From an uncultured Anaerobiospirillum sp. (GTDB lineage Bacteria > Pseudomonadota > Gammaproteobacteria > Enterobacterales > Succinivibrionaceae), in the NCBI GenBank assembly GCA_944390115.1, contig CALXOW010000119.1:1-58615 (forward strand): DNA of 58,615 bases. Reading direction: 5' to 3'. Below the pieces are notes generated by a model. It searched no databases. It saw nothing but the letters and a program-made list of their open reading frames with translations, and was not told where the DNA came from. Shown in pieces: positions 25,146-33,458 of the stretch; position 1 is the first letter of the stretch; the number at the start of each line of letters is the position of its first letter. The translations under genes and the position numbers were made by a program.

Positions 25146-27188
25146 ATGGGGGCCGCAATGGCTAAGAACGTATCAAGCAAAGCAAAGACAGCGGACGTGA
25201 TGCCGCTTGTGGACGATCAGGTCTATAGCGGTTCGTTCGTAGGCGACTTGACCGGCAATGCTGACACTGCGACCCGCCTTGCGCAGGGCTATCACATCCA
25301 CCTGCAAGGTGATGTAACGGGCACCATCTTGACTGATGGCGGCGCGGACACGACTTGTGAAGTTACTGTCCTTAAGGCGGCCATGGCCACTGATGCACAG
25401 CATGCGGCGGTGGCTGATTCGGTGGGCCATGCTGCCACGGCTGACACTGCCACTCAGGCAGTAAGTGCGCAGCATGCTTTTGCTGCCGACAGTGCCAAGA
25501 CTGCGACTAATGCGGACTTTGCTAAGCAAGCCGAGATGGCGCAGAAAGCATCTGAAGCCACAAGTGCTCTTAGCGCTACCACTGCCACGACTGCGGCGCA
25601 TGCTGACTTTGCTGAGTTAGCCGAGAAGGCGGCGCAAGCTGAGAGCGCGCAAATTGCCTATGAGCTGCAGAATGACGCAGATCACCCAGTCCCTGAAGCC
25701 ACGCATGCCAAGAGCGCCGATGAGGCTCTTCATGCGCAGCGCGCTGACTATGACTGCCTAGGTCGCTTAATCCATGGCACCTATCTGACCAAGGAAGAAG
25801 GCGTTAGCAAGGAAGAAGCTTTTGACCAAGAGTTAGCCGATATCCTTTATGCGCGCAAAGATCAAATTATCACGCAGGCCACGATTACAGGTAAGGCACT
25901 GGGTTCAGGCTTTGTCACGAACCAAACTTTAAACTTAGTTGTGACTGATTTAGCGCTGCGCTCAGACGGCAGTGCAGGTCTATATGAAGATCTGATTTTT
26001 GTTGACCAAGATCACCTGCCGGATAGCCCTAACACCACTAAGGCCTATATCACATCAGATCAAGTCTTATGGCTCTATAACGTCGATGCGCTCCAATGGG
26101 TGGATGTGCGCAGCAAGCTCACGCCCGAGGCGCAGGCGATCTTAGACAAGCTTAAGGACTTTGTCGATCTGACTTCAGATCAAGTTATCCACGGCACTAA
26201 GCAATTTTGGGATCCAGTCTATGCGCCGATCCCTTCTCTGACTGATGCCCCAGATCACGCCGTCGCGGTGTTGCACAACCTGCGCGACTTGAAAGAGAAG
26301 CTCGAGGCGGCGATCAGTTCTGGAGACCAAACCATCAAGATTGACCTTGATGAAATTTGGCAAAAGTTAGAAGAGCTTGAAGATCTTGTTTACGGCGTAT
26401 CGCACTTAGGTGACGTCTATATCACACCGGTAGACCTTAATCTAAGCAACAACACTGTGAACATGATACCGGGCGCGGTCTATGTAGGCTATCTCGAAGA
26501 AGATAAGACATTCATACCACTTAATCCGGACACCTTCGAGCAACTCGACCCCGAGCAAGTCCCGTACTGGGAACGCCGCTGGTCTAAGGACAGCAATGGC
26601 GTAATCAAATACAAGGATGTGCCTTTTGTTGGCAAACAGACTAACTTAAGTTACAAGTTGCTCGATCACGTACCAACTGCCGAAGAAGCTGAAGACTTCG
26701 AGGAAGAGACTTGGTACTACTACCCTGCTCGTGACGCCATTGGTGAAGAGACGGGTGGCGGCGGCGGTGCTGCGCTTTCGGGCGAATTTACATCCATGAA
26801 CTTCTTAGAAAGCGCTTCGATCGATACTGCCACGGTACAGAACGGCCAATTCAATCTTTACCCAGTTGGTGACCTGATTACGGGGCTTGGCAGCGGTGAC
26901 CTGCCGGGCGGTGGCGGCACCTCGACCTTAGCCGGTGACTTCAAGGCGATCGAGTTTAAGGAAGGTGCTGACGTCACAACTGATGTCCCAGCTGTAGGCA
27001 ACCTGAACTTCTACCGTGCGGGCAACATCTTGAATGATGCCGATGTAACCGTGCCGGTGGGGCCGGGTGGAGACTTCACTAAGATGGCCTTTAAGGAAGA
27101 TGCTGACATTAATACTGATGTGGTTGATGCGGGCAGCTTTATCCTTTACCCAGTTGGTGACACCTTAGACAGTGGAGACAAAGACTAA
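25146..27188 (+). CDS. Tail fibre/appendage protein with repeats
   Basis: A 680-residue protein two bases after the ejection gene; the ATG at 25158, preceded by a G-rich stretch, is an alternative start. Residues about 70-205 are imperfect Ala-rich repeats of the ADTATQAVSAQHAFAADS type, likely a fibrous stem. The C-terminus has three repeats beginning near residues 545, 597 and 641, each with a GDFxxMxFxE part followed by FNLYPVGD or similar. The same F-x-Y-P ending occurs in the products of 28192-28650, linking these proteins as a family. It probably attaches to the nozzle and presents or receives adhesin modules. Confidence 0.7.
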   Translation: MGAAMAKNVSSKAKTADVMPLVDDQVYSGSFVGDLTGNADTATRLAQGYHIHLQGDVTGTILTDGGADTTCEVTVLKAAMATDAQHAAVADSVGHAATADTATQAVSAQHAFAADSAKTATNADFAKQAEMAQKASEATSALSATTATTAAHADFAELAEKAAQAESAQIAYELQNDADHPVPEATHAKSADEALHAQRADYDCLGRLIHGTYLTKEEGVSKEEAFDQELADILYARKDQIITQATITGKALGSGFVTNQTLNLVVTDLALRSDGSAGLYEDLIFVDQDHLPDSPNTTKAYITSDQVLWLYNVDALQWVDVRSKLTPEAQAILDKLKDFVDLTSDQVIHGTKQFWDPVYAPIPSLTDAPDHAVAVLHNLRDLKEKLEAAISSGDQTIKIDLDEIWQKLEELEDLVYGVSHLGDVYITPVDLNLSNNTVNMIPGAVYVGYLEEDKTFIPLNPDTFEQLDPEQVPYWERRWSKDSNGVIKYKDVPFVGKQTNLSYKLLDHVPTAEEAEDFEEETWYYYPARDAIGEETGGGGGAALSGEFTSMNFLESASIDTATVQNGQFNLYPVGDLITGLGSGDLPGGGGTSTLAGDFKAIEFKEGADVTTDVPAVGNLNFYRAGNILNDADVTVPVGPGGDFTKMAFKEDADINTDVVDAGSFILYPVGDTLDSGDKD

Positions 27189-28195
27189 TGACGCAGCTGA
27201 TGCAAGGTGACTGCCTTGAGCTGATGGCCAAGATGCCCGAGCACAGCATCGACTTAGTTTTGTGCGACCTGCCCTATGGCGTGACTAACTTCGCTTGGGA
27301 CAAGTGCTTGTCCCTTGATGCGTTATGGGCCCAGTATCAGCGTGTGCTCAAGCCGTGTGGTTTAGCGGTGCTCTTTGCTTCTCAAAGCTTTGCTGTCGAC
27401 CTTGCTGCGGCAGCGCGCTCTTATTACAAATACAGCCTGACTTGGGTTAAGAAGTGGCCTACTAACCCGCAGAATGCCAAATATCAACCACTGCGGCGCA
27501 CCGAGCAAATCTTAGTCTTTGCTATGCCGCGCGCGGGCAATCACAACTTCCTGCCCAAAACGCGCGGCTATATGCTGCAAGAGCGTGAGAAGACTGGGCT
27601 TAGTAACATCGCGCTGCAAGAACTCTTAGGCAGCCAAATGACTAGCCACTATTTCACCAAGGGTGGGCAGTTCATTTTGCCAACTAAAGAAGCTTACACG
27701 AAGCTGCAAAGCACGGGCTTCTTCACTATGCCTTACGAAGAGCTGCGCGCCCAGTACGAAGAAGAGCGCGCGGCCATACCCAAGGCCATGCCGACCTACA
27801 ACCCACAAGGCTTAAAGCCCTGCGGGCGCACCCGACTTAAACGCAAGAATGTAGGGCGTGATGGCTTTGGCTGTCACACGATCTCACAAGAAACAAAGGT
27901 TTATACGCAAGAGTTCACGGGCTATCCCGATGATCTGCTTTACTTCGATGTGGAGCCGGTAGGCGGGCGGGTGCACCCTTCGCAAAAGCCTGTGGACTTG
28001 CTCGAGTGGCTTATTAAGACCTACTCGAACGCAGGTGAAACGGTTTTAGATAATTGCATGGGCTCGGGTTCGACCGGCGTGGCCTGCCTCAAGGCGGGGC
28101 GGCGCTTTGTAGGAATGGAGCTAGACCCACGCTATTTTGAACTAGCGCAAAGCCGCATTGGTGCTGCCGAGCGCATGGAACAAAAGGAGAAATGA
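27188..28195 (+). CDS. Orphan DNA methyltransferase, beta-class N4/N6
   Basis: A 335-residue SAM-dependent DNA methyltransferase. The catalytic motif IV is DLPYG (residues 27-31) near the N-terminus and the SAM-binding motif (CMGSGSTG, about 291) near the C-terminus, the order that defines the beta class. A variable central region (110-260) would choose the target. There is no restriction gene nearby. It could protect phage DNA from host restriction or regulate transcription. It is coupled by ATGs to tail genes on both sides (TAATG at 27188, ATGA at 28192), an unusual location. The target is unknown; GATC is a possibility only because GATC clusters occur in this prophage. Confidence 0.88.
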   Translation: MTQLMQGDCLELMAKMPEHSIDLVLCDLPYGVTNFAWDKCLSLDALWAQYQRVLKPCGLAVLFASQSFAVDLAAAARSYYKYSLTWVKKWPTNPQNAKYQPLRRTEQILVFAMPRAGNHNFLPKTRGYMLQEREKTGLSNIALQELLGSQMTSHYFTKGGQFILPTKEAYTKLQSTGFFTMPYEELRAQYEEERAAIPKAMPTYNPQGLKPCGRTRLKRKNVGRDGFGCHTISQETKVYTQEFTGYPDDLLYFDVEPVGGRVHPSQKPVDLLEWLIKTYSNAGETVLDNCMGSGSTGVACLKAGRRFVGMELDPRYFELAQSRIGAAERMEQKEK

Positions 28196-28650
28196 GCATG
28201 GCAGAGTACGCAAATGCAGCCATTAAGTTTAAGGACAATGATGGCAATTCGGGTACTGTCTACGGTCTGAGCACCAAGGATGTTAACACTCTTAACACCG
28301 CAGTTGCTTTAACCAAGACTAACCAATCTGACATTGCAGCCTTAAAGGCTGCGCTGCCGGGCGTAGGTGAAGGCGAGCCAATTGACCTTAGCAAGATGGC
28401 GAAGGTCGATGCAGCTAACACCTTCACGGCGGCTAATACCTTCTCGCAAAACGTCACCATGTCGGTAGCCCAAGACGATTACAGCGCCATTGAAGACCAG
28501 CACTTAGTCACGGGCAAAGCCTTAAAGGCGGTTGCTGCCATGGCCTCGGCTTCAAGTGTTAAGTTTGTTGACAGCAAGCCTGAAACGGGGGGCATGGAAG
28601 CTGGAACCTTCTACTTCTATCCAGCTGAAGACAATCTCACTAGCGATTAA
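28192..28650 (+). CDS. Small tail-fibre-associated protein
   Basis: A 152-residue protein starting in an ATGA overlap with the methyltransferase (a second in-frame ATG follows at 28198, MAEYANAAI). The middle has the ANTFTAANTFSQNVTM pattern common in phage fibre stems, and the C-terminus ends GTFYFYPAED, matching the repeats of the 680-residue fibre. A run of six G (28585-28590) lies in frame near the end. Role: probable fibre or fibre-cap component. Confidence 0.6.
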   Translation: MSMAEYANAAIKFKDNDGNSGTVYGLSTKDVNTLNTAVALTKTNQSDIAALKAALPGVGEGEPIDLSKMAKVDAANTFTAANTFSQNVTMSVAQDDYSAIEDQHLVTGKALKAVAAMASASSVKFVDSKPETGGMEAGTFYFYPAEDNLTSD

Positions 28651-28661
28651 GGGGGCATGCT

Positions 28662-28868
28662 ATGCCGAGCACTACCCAAGGCCAAAGCTTTGACAATCCG
28701 TTGTTAGTAAACGGCGTGATGCGGGCTAAGGACAAGGATGGTAACCCAGTTTGGATTGCCAACAGAACGGCAGGCCTCGGCGGCGGCATGAATCCTATCT
28801 ATGTGGTGAAAGAGTTGCCCGACCCAGATACCTGTGAGACGGGCACTTACTTCGTAATCAGCGATTAG
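28662..28868 (+). CDS. Very small tail-fibre-associated protein
   Basis: A 68-residue protein with an N-terminal part (SFDNPLLVNGVMRAKDKDGNPVW) and a C-terminal ETGTYFVISD that resembles the GTFYFYP-type ending of its neighbours. It sits in a row of tail genes, 11 bases after one and 7 before the next. I do not recognise the family; a short adhesin or cap subunit is plausible. Confidence 0.5.
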   Translation: MPSTTQGQSFDNPLLVNGVMRAKDKDGNPVWIANRTAGLGGGMNPIYVVKELPDPDTCETGTYFVISD

Positions 28869-28875
28869 GATAGCT

Positions 28876-30021
28876 ATGGCCGCTTTAGAGGACTTCTACA
28901 CAGTGCCGCAGCTGAAGCATCTCTTTGTGAAAGATGGTGCGACTGGGGCAAAAGGCTTCTTTGATTTTGATGGTGTGGTCTCACGGCTTGACAGCATCGA
29001 GTATGACTTAAGCCGCATCAAGGGCGACATCATTGCGATTAACGAAGTGGGGGACAATCTCGAGGCGGCCTTAGCGGAAGTAACGGCCGCGCTTGCTGAG
29101 ATTAAGGACATTAGGGAAGAGCTCTTAGCGCAGTTTGCGGCACTAGAGCAAAGCACTAAAGAAGGATTAGACGCAGCCAATGACCGAATTGATGCGCTTA
29201 ATACTGCGCTGGGTGCCGCCGTTAACCGTATCACTGCCCTCGAGGGCGTAACGGCGCAGCTGACGGCACGCTTAGACAACTTAACTGCCGAGGTCACGCA
29301 GCTCCAGCGTGACTTAGTGGCCCTTCGAGCTGACGTGACTAAGCTGCAAGGTGACTTAGCGCAGCTGCGCACTGACCTCGAGGCCTTAAGCGCCGAGGTG
29401 GATGCGGTTAAGCAAGACCTGCTAGACAACTACGCAAAGCTAGCAAGCCCGAATGTGTTCAGTGCGCAGAATGACTTCACAGCCAAGCTAACCTGCGCGC
29501 AAGCACCTATGACCGAGCTCGATGTAACCAATAAGAGCTATGTTGATACCGAGTGCAAGAAGGCTTACTTGCCTACGGGCTCTATTATCGCTTTTGCGGG
29601 CGTTAACCCGCCTGATGGCTATCTCTTATGTGATGGTGCGGCAGTGGAGAAGCAAGGCTTCCCAGAACTGTACGCAGTGATAGGCGACACCTATGGCGAA
29701 ACAGATTTAACCTTCAACTTACCTGACCTGCGCGACCGCTTCATTCAGGGTGGTACTGAACCAAGCCCAAGGACGCAAGATGCATCGCTGCCTAACATCC
29801 GTGGCAACTTCACGGGCTTTGGCACGCCTGACCTGTATCATGATGGTGCCTTCACGTGCACGGGTGTAGCCTCGGATGCTGTGAGCGGCGTGACCGAAGG
29901 CAATGCACGGCGCATGCTCTTCGTGAACTTCGACGCGTCCGAATATAGTTCTTACTACAAGGATGGAACTAGCAAGGTAGTCCCGCCTTCTTACGTGATG
30001 CTGTATCTGATTAAGGTGTAA
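28876..30021 (+). CDS. Tail fibre with coiled coil and phage tail collar domain
   Basis: A 381-residue fibre. The N-terminal 55 residues (TGAKGFFDFDG, SRLDSIEYDL) share an anchor module with the fibre at 30459. Residues about 60-200 are regular heptad repeats forming a trimeric coiled coil. From about residue 235 there is a phage tail collar domain (GSIIAFAGVNPPDGYLLCDG, DLRDRFIQGG), a module found at the tips of many fibres. It would be a trimeric receptor-contacting or connecting fibre. Confidence 0.82.
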   Translation: MAALEDFYTVPQLKHLFVKDGATGAKGFFDFDGVVSRLDSIEYDLSRIKGDIIAINEVGDNLEAALAEVTAALAEIKDIREELLAQFAALEQSTKEGLDAANDRIDALNTALGAAVNRITALEGVTAQLTARLDNLTAEVTQLQRDLVALRADVTKLQGDLAQLRTDLEALSAEVDAVKQDLLDNYAKLASPNVFSAQNDFTAKLTCAQAPMTELDVTNKSYVDTECKKAYLPTGSIIAFAGVNPPDGYLLCDGAAVEKQGFPELYAVIGDTYGETDLTFNLPDLRDRFIQGGTEPSPRTQDASLPNIRGNFTGFGTPDLYHDGAFTCTGVASDAVSGVTEGNARRMLFVNFDASEYSSYYKDGTSKVVPPSYVMLYLIKV

Positions 30022-30023
30022 GC

Positions 30024-30449
30024 ATGGCCAAAATGAAGTTAGTTCCGTCGTACCGTTTTGACAAATATGGCTATTACATTGGTGCAACGGTATCGATGCA
30101 AGACCTGACCACGGGGCGCATGTACCTGCCGGGTGACTGTGTAGCTTTTGCCCCGCCTGATGGTTCTGGGTGTTGGCGCATTGCGCAGGATAAGAGCGCA
30201 TGGGAAGCGGTGCCCGCAGTAAGCGAACTGGACGCGCATGACCTTGTGGTCGGCCTCGAGGACGTGACCGAGCGCGGGGCCCAGATTAAGGCGCGCATGC
30301 TCGAGGAAGAGCGCAAGGGCAAGATGGTGCGCTGTATCGACCGCGATAACCGCGCATGCTACCTAACGCCGCTTAGGGGCCGTGTTACTGCCACGCCATT
30401 GCCCGAGCTCGAGCGGCGCCGGGCCTATGCCTTAGCGCTGGGATTATAG
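30024..30449 (+). CDS. Small protein between tail fibre genes
   Basis: A 141-residue protein. The first half is beta-like with YGYYIGATV and TGRMYLPGDCVAF; the second half is helical and charged (ARMLEEERKGK). It is encoded two bases after one collar fibre and nine before the next. Fibre assembly chaperones often occupy such places, but I see no diagnostic motif of known chaperone families. Function unknown. Confidence 0.55.
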   Translation: MAKMKLVPSYRFDKYGYYIGATVSMQDLTTGRMYLPGDCVAFAPPDGSGCWRIAQDKSAWEAVPAVSELDAHDLVVGLEDVTERGAQIKARMLEEERKGKMVRCIDRDNRACYLTPLRGRVTATPLPELERRRAYALALGL

Positions 30450-30458
30450 GGGGAATCT

Positions 30459-31499
30459 ATGCCACTGCGACCAAAACAGAACTTAGATAACCTGACCTAT
30501 ATCCTAAGCAAAGATGCGACTTCAGGGGCTAAGGCAGGCTTTGACGTGCAGCGCATGCGTAACCGCCTGACCTCGATTGAGTATGACATCAACCACATCC
30601 AAGGTGACGTAGATAACATCTTAGGTGATGTGGTCACGAACATCTATACCGAGATTAATGACCTGCGCAGCTGGGTCACGGAAGAGTTTGGTGACTTCAA
30701 GGAATGGACGCAGGAAGAGATCGAGAACCTCAAGGACTGGGCGCAAAGTGAGTTCGAGAAGGTAAACGAAGAGCTCACTTACATCAAGACCAACTATGAG
30801 CACTTTGAGACGGGCACGCGCTTGCTCTTCTACCAAGCTGCGGCGCCTTCTGGATGGTCGATAGTACCGGGGCTTGAAGATGCAGCTGTGCGCATTGTCT
30901 CGGTGAACGGCGGCGCGGTAAACGCGGGCACATCCTTCCCAACTGTGTTTAAAGCGCAGGATGTGGGCAACACCACTTTAACCTTAAACCAGATTCCAGC
31001 GCATGGCCACTCCGGTTCTGCAAGCTCCAGCGGCTCGCACTCTCACTCAGGCTCAGCAAGCTCGAGCGGTGCGCATAGCCATAGCCTACTTGACACATCA
31101 GGCGGATCAAGCGGCTCAGGTTCATATGCTTTTGAAATGCAATACGCTGGCCCAGCGCCCGGCTTTTTGCGTGGCAACTTTACTGTGATTGAAAGCCATT
31201 CTGGAGCGCAAACTGTTAGTGGATTCCTGACAGGGGCGAAAAGTGAGCAAGGGACACCACAAACACCACCTAACCTCTCATGGGGCTGGATTGGCTTTGG
31301 CGGTCTTGGCGATGTTAGCTCAATCAAAGCCACTTCCGCTGGCTCACACTCGCACAGTGTCTCGGTAGGCTCCGCCGGTTCCCACACTCACACCGTTTCC
31401 GTAGGCAACACGGGCGGCGGGGGCTCGCATACCCATAGCATCGACCTGACTGTGAAGCATATCTGCGTAATCGTGTGCCAAAAGGAGATTGTTTTCTAA
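30459..31499 (+). CDS. Tail fibre with His-rich metal-binding tip
   Basis: A 346-residue fibre sharing its N-terminal anchor (SGAKAGFD, RLTSIEYDINHI) with the 381-residue fibre. A coiled coil (55-120) is followed by a collar-like domain (LLFYQAAAPSGWSIV) and, from about residue 181, many HxH motifs in Ser/Gly-rich sequence (SHSHSG, GAHSHS, SHTHTV, SHTHSI). In T4 gp37 such HxH motifs bind iron along the fibre needle; the same is likely here. The last residues are hydrophobic. It would be a receptor-binding or fibre-tip protein. Confidence 0.8.
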   Translation: MPLRPKQNLDNLTYILSKDATSGAKAGFDVQRMRNRLTSIEYDINHIQGDVDNILGDVVTNIYTEINDLRSWVTEEFGDFKEWTQEEIENLKDWAQSEFEKVNEELTYIKTNYEHFETGTRLLFYQAAAPSGWSIVPGLEDAAVRIVSVNGGAVNAGTSFPTVFKAQDVGNTTLTLNQIPAHGHSGSASSSGSHSHSGSASSSGAHSHSLLDTSGGSSGSGSYAFEMQYAGPAPGFLRGNFTVIESHSGAQTVSGFLTGAKSEQGTPQTPPNLSWGWIGFGGLGDVSSIKATSAGSHSHSVSVGSAGSHTHTVSVGNTGGGGSHTHSIDLTVKHICVIVCQKEIVF

Positions 31500-31837
31500 T
31501 GGCTAACTGTCCCTTCTTAGGCGCCCCGTGTCCCGAGCACAACAAAGAAGGCGGGTGTGCCCTGTATTTATCCTGCGACACCCAGAGCAACCAAACAAGC
31601 GCACGCATGGAAGGGTGCGCCTTAGTGCTAAGCACGCTGATGCAAGTGCACAGCGTTAACAACATGGCAGCTGTGGTCGATGGGGTGGGCAAGGTGCAGG
31701 CCGAGATCTCCAGCTCGCGCGTAGAGAACCTACAAGGTAATGGACTGGCGCTAAAGGTCTTAGGCCTGATGGCGCAGAAGGTAAAGGCGCAGCAAGGTGC
31801 TGCGTTAGAAGAGAAGGTTGAGGTGGAGCATGGCTGA
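31499..31837 (+). CDS. Cys-rich small protein before the paralogue cassette
   Basis: About 112 residues from the ATG at 31499, which overlaps the preceding stop (TAATG). The first 25 residues contain four Cys and one His (CPFLGAPCPEH...CALYLSC), a possible metal or Fe-S site; the rest is helical. It is coupled by an eight-base overlap to the first of the four paralogous tail genes. I do not recognise it; a maturation or assembly factor for the following proteins is conceivable. Confidence 0.55.
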   Translation: MANCPFLGAPCPEHNKEGGCALYLSCDTQSNQTSARMEGCALVLSTLMQVHSVNNMAAVVDGVGKVQAEISSSRVENLQGNGLALKVLGLMAQKVKAQQGAALEEKVEVEHG

Positions 31838-32629
31838 TTTTGTGGGGGACGGGCATAAGTACGGCCTGCGATGGTATAGCCCTTGGGCCCCGGTAACAAC
31901 GATAAGAGCCTAGGCTTTAGCGAAACTGGCTTTGTTGTATCTATAGGGGGCAAAAGCGTTAAGCTAGGCCTCGACGGGTGGGGCAGGGCTAATAATGTAA
32001 GTACAGGACGCGTCCAGTGTTCTAACGCTGTCGGCCAAGATGTCACTTACTTCCGCTTGGCCTATGATGCCGAGACCGGCGAAGCCTGCCCCTATAACGC
32101 TACCTTTATCACTGATATCCTCGACCAACCACTTGCTGATAACCAAGTGCTAGTTCGGCTTACCTTTAGCTATGCCAAATCTGAGCCTTCTTACTTCAAC
32201 ATCCAGCAATTGCCGTACTTATTTGCTAAAGGCTCCAGCTTTATTTTCACTTGCTACTTCTTAAGCGCAGGCACCAACTGGGATTTATGCTTTGAGTTTA
32301 GCGGCAGCAAGAAGGTCAAGGTGTACAGCCTGACCATGCGCCTTATTAGCGGTAAGTCCGCTCAGTTTGCGCCGTCCCCTATCAAAAGCGGTGCACTTCT
32401 TTACCTCGACACTACCACGGCATCAGTTATTGGCGCAGGTGGCAATAGAACCCCTTACACAGACGCAAACAACCTCAAGACAATTATCAACGTTCTGCCC
32501 CTAGCCCTTCTCTACAAGAGCGCAGGTGGTGGTCTGTACCAAATTAACCCGAGTAACTACGTATTACGCAGTGAGCTCGAAGCTTTGATTAACCGAGTTA
32601 CTGCTTTAGAGGAGAATACAGATGGCTGA
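31830..32629 (+). pseudogene. Tail-tip paralogue 1, broken by a one-base frame change
   Basis: The frame opens with MADF then GDGHKYGLRW, like its three neighbours, but stops at a TAG near 31908. The rest (VSIGG, LGLDGW, YFRLAYD, CFEF, then a C-terminal coiled coil VLRSELEALINRVTALEE) continues in the -1 frame to 32629. The frames overlap only between 31880 and 31908. Aligned with paralogue 2 (PWGEG), one extra G in TTGGGCCCC near 31887 would restore a protein of about 266 residues. This may be a decayed copy, a phase-off copy or a sequencing error. Homologous ATAGGGGG sits where paralogue 4 has ten G. Confidence 0.75.
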
Positions 32630-33458
32630 CTTCGTGCCGGATGGGCATAAGTATGGGTGGCGGTTCTCGAAGCCGTGGGGCGAAGGGTGGCGCTCAAACG
32701 ACCCGGAACACCGCCTTAAGTTCACAAAACTTAGATTCCAAATAGAGGTTGATGGGGCTAGCAAAACCCTTGGCCTTGATTCTTATTACTGCCCTAATGG
32801 CCCAGCTTTTAATTTTCAGGCATCACCGCGTATTTTTTACTTTGTTCTAAGCTATAGCAACGCCGGCGAAGTCCCATACTCGGAAACTAAATTAACATCC
32901 AGCCCCGTTGGGCAGTCTTTAAACAGCAATCAGTTTTTGGTTAGGCTAACTGTATCTGCGACAGATTCTGACTATGCTTCTTGTGAAGGCTCGGTTCCAA
33001 AGCTCTTTAAAGATACCGCAGACAATATGAACGAAGGCAACGAGTATCACATCAGCGCCGCAAGTGAGCCAACAACACAGTATGATTTCTGTTTTGAGTT
33101 TAGCGCCGACAGCTCCCCTCAAGTCCAAAATTTCGGGGTTCGCTTTGCTAACTTCTCTGATGCTAGTGCAGGGGGTGGCAATCCCCCAGAGCTAACCGAA
33201 GAAAGTGAACTCTATTTATATATGGATGAGCTCGAAGTTTTGGCTTCAGGCGGGTGCGTTTTCCGTAATGGTTCAGGCATTGCCGCTGAAAGCTATAAGA
33301 GCATAACGTTGCCTGTCCCTTCCCCTATGTCCTGTCTCTACAAAGACCCCTCAGGTGCGCTCTATCAGCTCGACACTTCGGCCTATGCCACGCAAGCCGA
33401 GTACCAAAGCTTGTTAGCTCGAGTAGCTGCCCTCGAAGCGGCTAAGGCAGGTGCGTGA
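32622..33458 (+). CDS. Tail-tip paralogue 2, intact
   Basis: A 278-residue protein. It begins MADFVPDGHKYGWRF, contains the family landmarks LGLDSYY, FVLSYSNAGE, DFCFEF and CLYKDPSGALYQL, and ends in a short predicted coiled coil (YQSLLARVAALEAA) that could trimerise it. It has no long G run (the longest is five). Start and stop overlap neighbouring genes (8 bases and 3 bases). By position at the end of the fibre operon it is probably a receptor-recognition tip or adhesin; no known lectin or Mtd motif is recognised. Confidence 0.75.
   Translation: MADFVPDGHKYGWRFSKPWGEGWRSNDPEHRLKFTKLRFQIEVDGASKTLGLDSYYCPNGPAFNFQASPRIFYFVLSYSNAGEVPYSETKLTSSPVGQSLNSNQFLVRLTVSATDSDYASCEGSVPKLFKDTADNMNEGNEYHISAASEPTTQYDFCFEFSADSSPQVQNFGVRFANFSDASAGGGNPPELTEESELYLYMDELEVLASGGCVFRNGSGIAAESYKSITLPVPSPMSCLYKDPSGALYQLDTSAYATQAEYQSLLARVAALEAAKAGA

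Noticed and set aside
31880-31908. Programmed -1 frameshift joining the two parts of paralogue 1
   Set aside because: The codons at the overlap (TGG GCC CCG) do not form a slippery X XXY YYZ heptamer that re-pairs in the -1 frame, and no downstream structure was evident.
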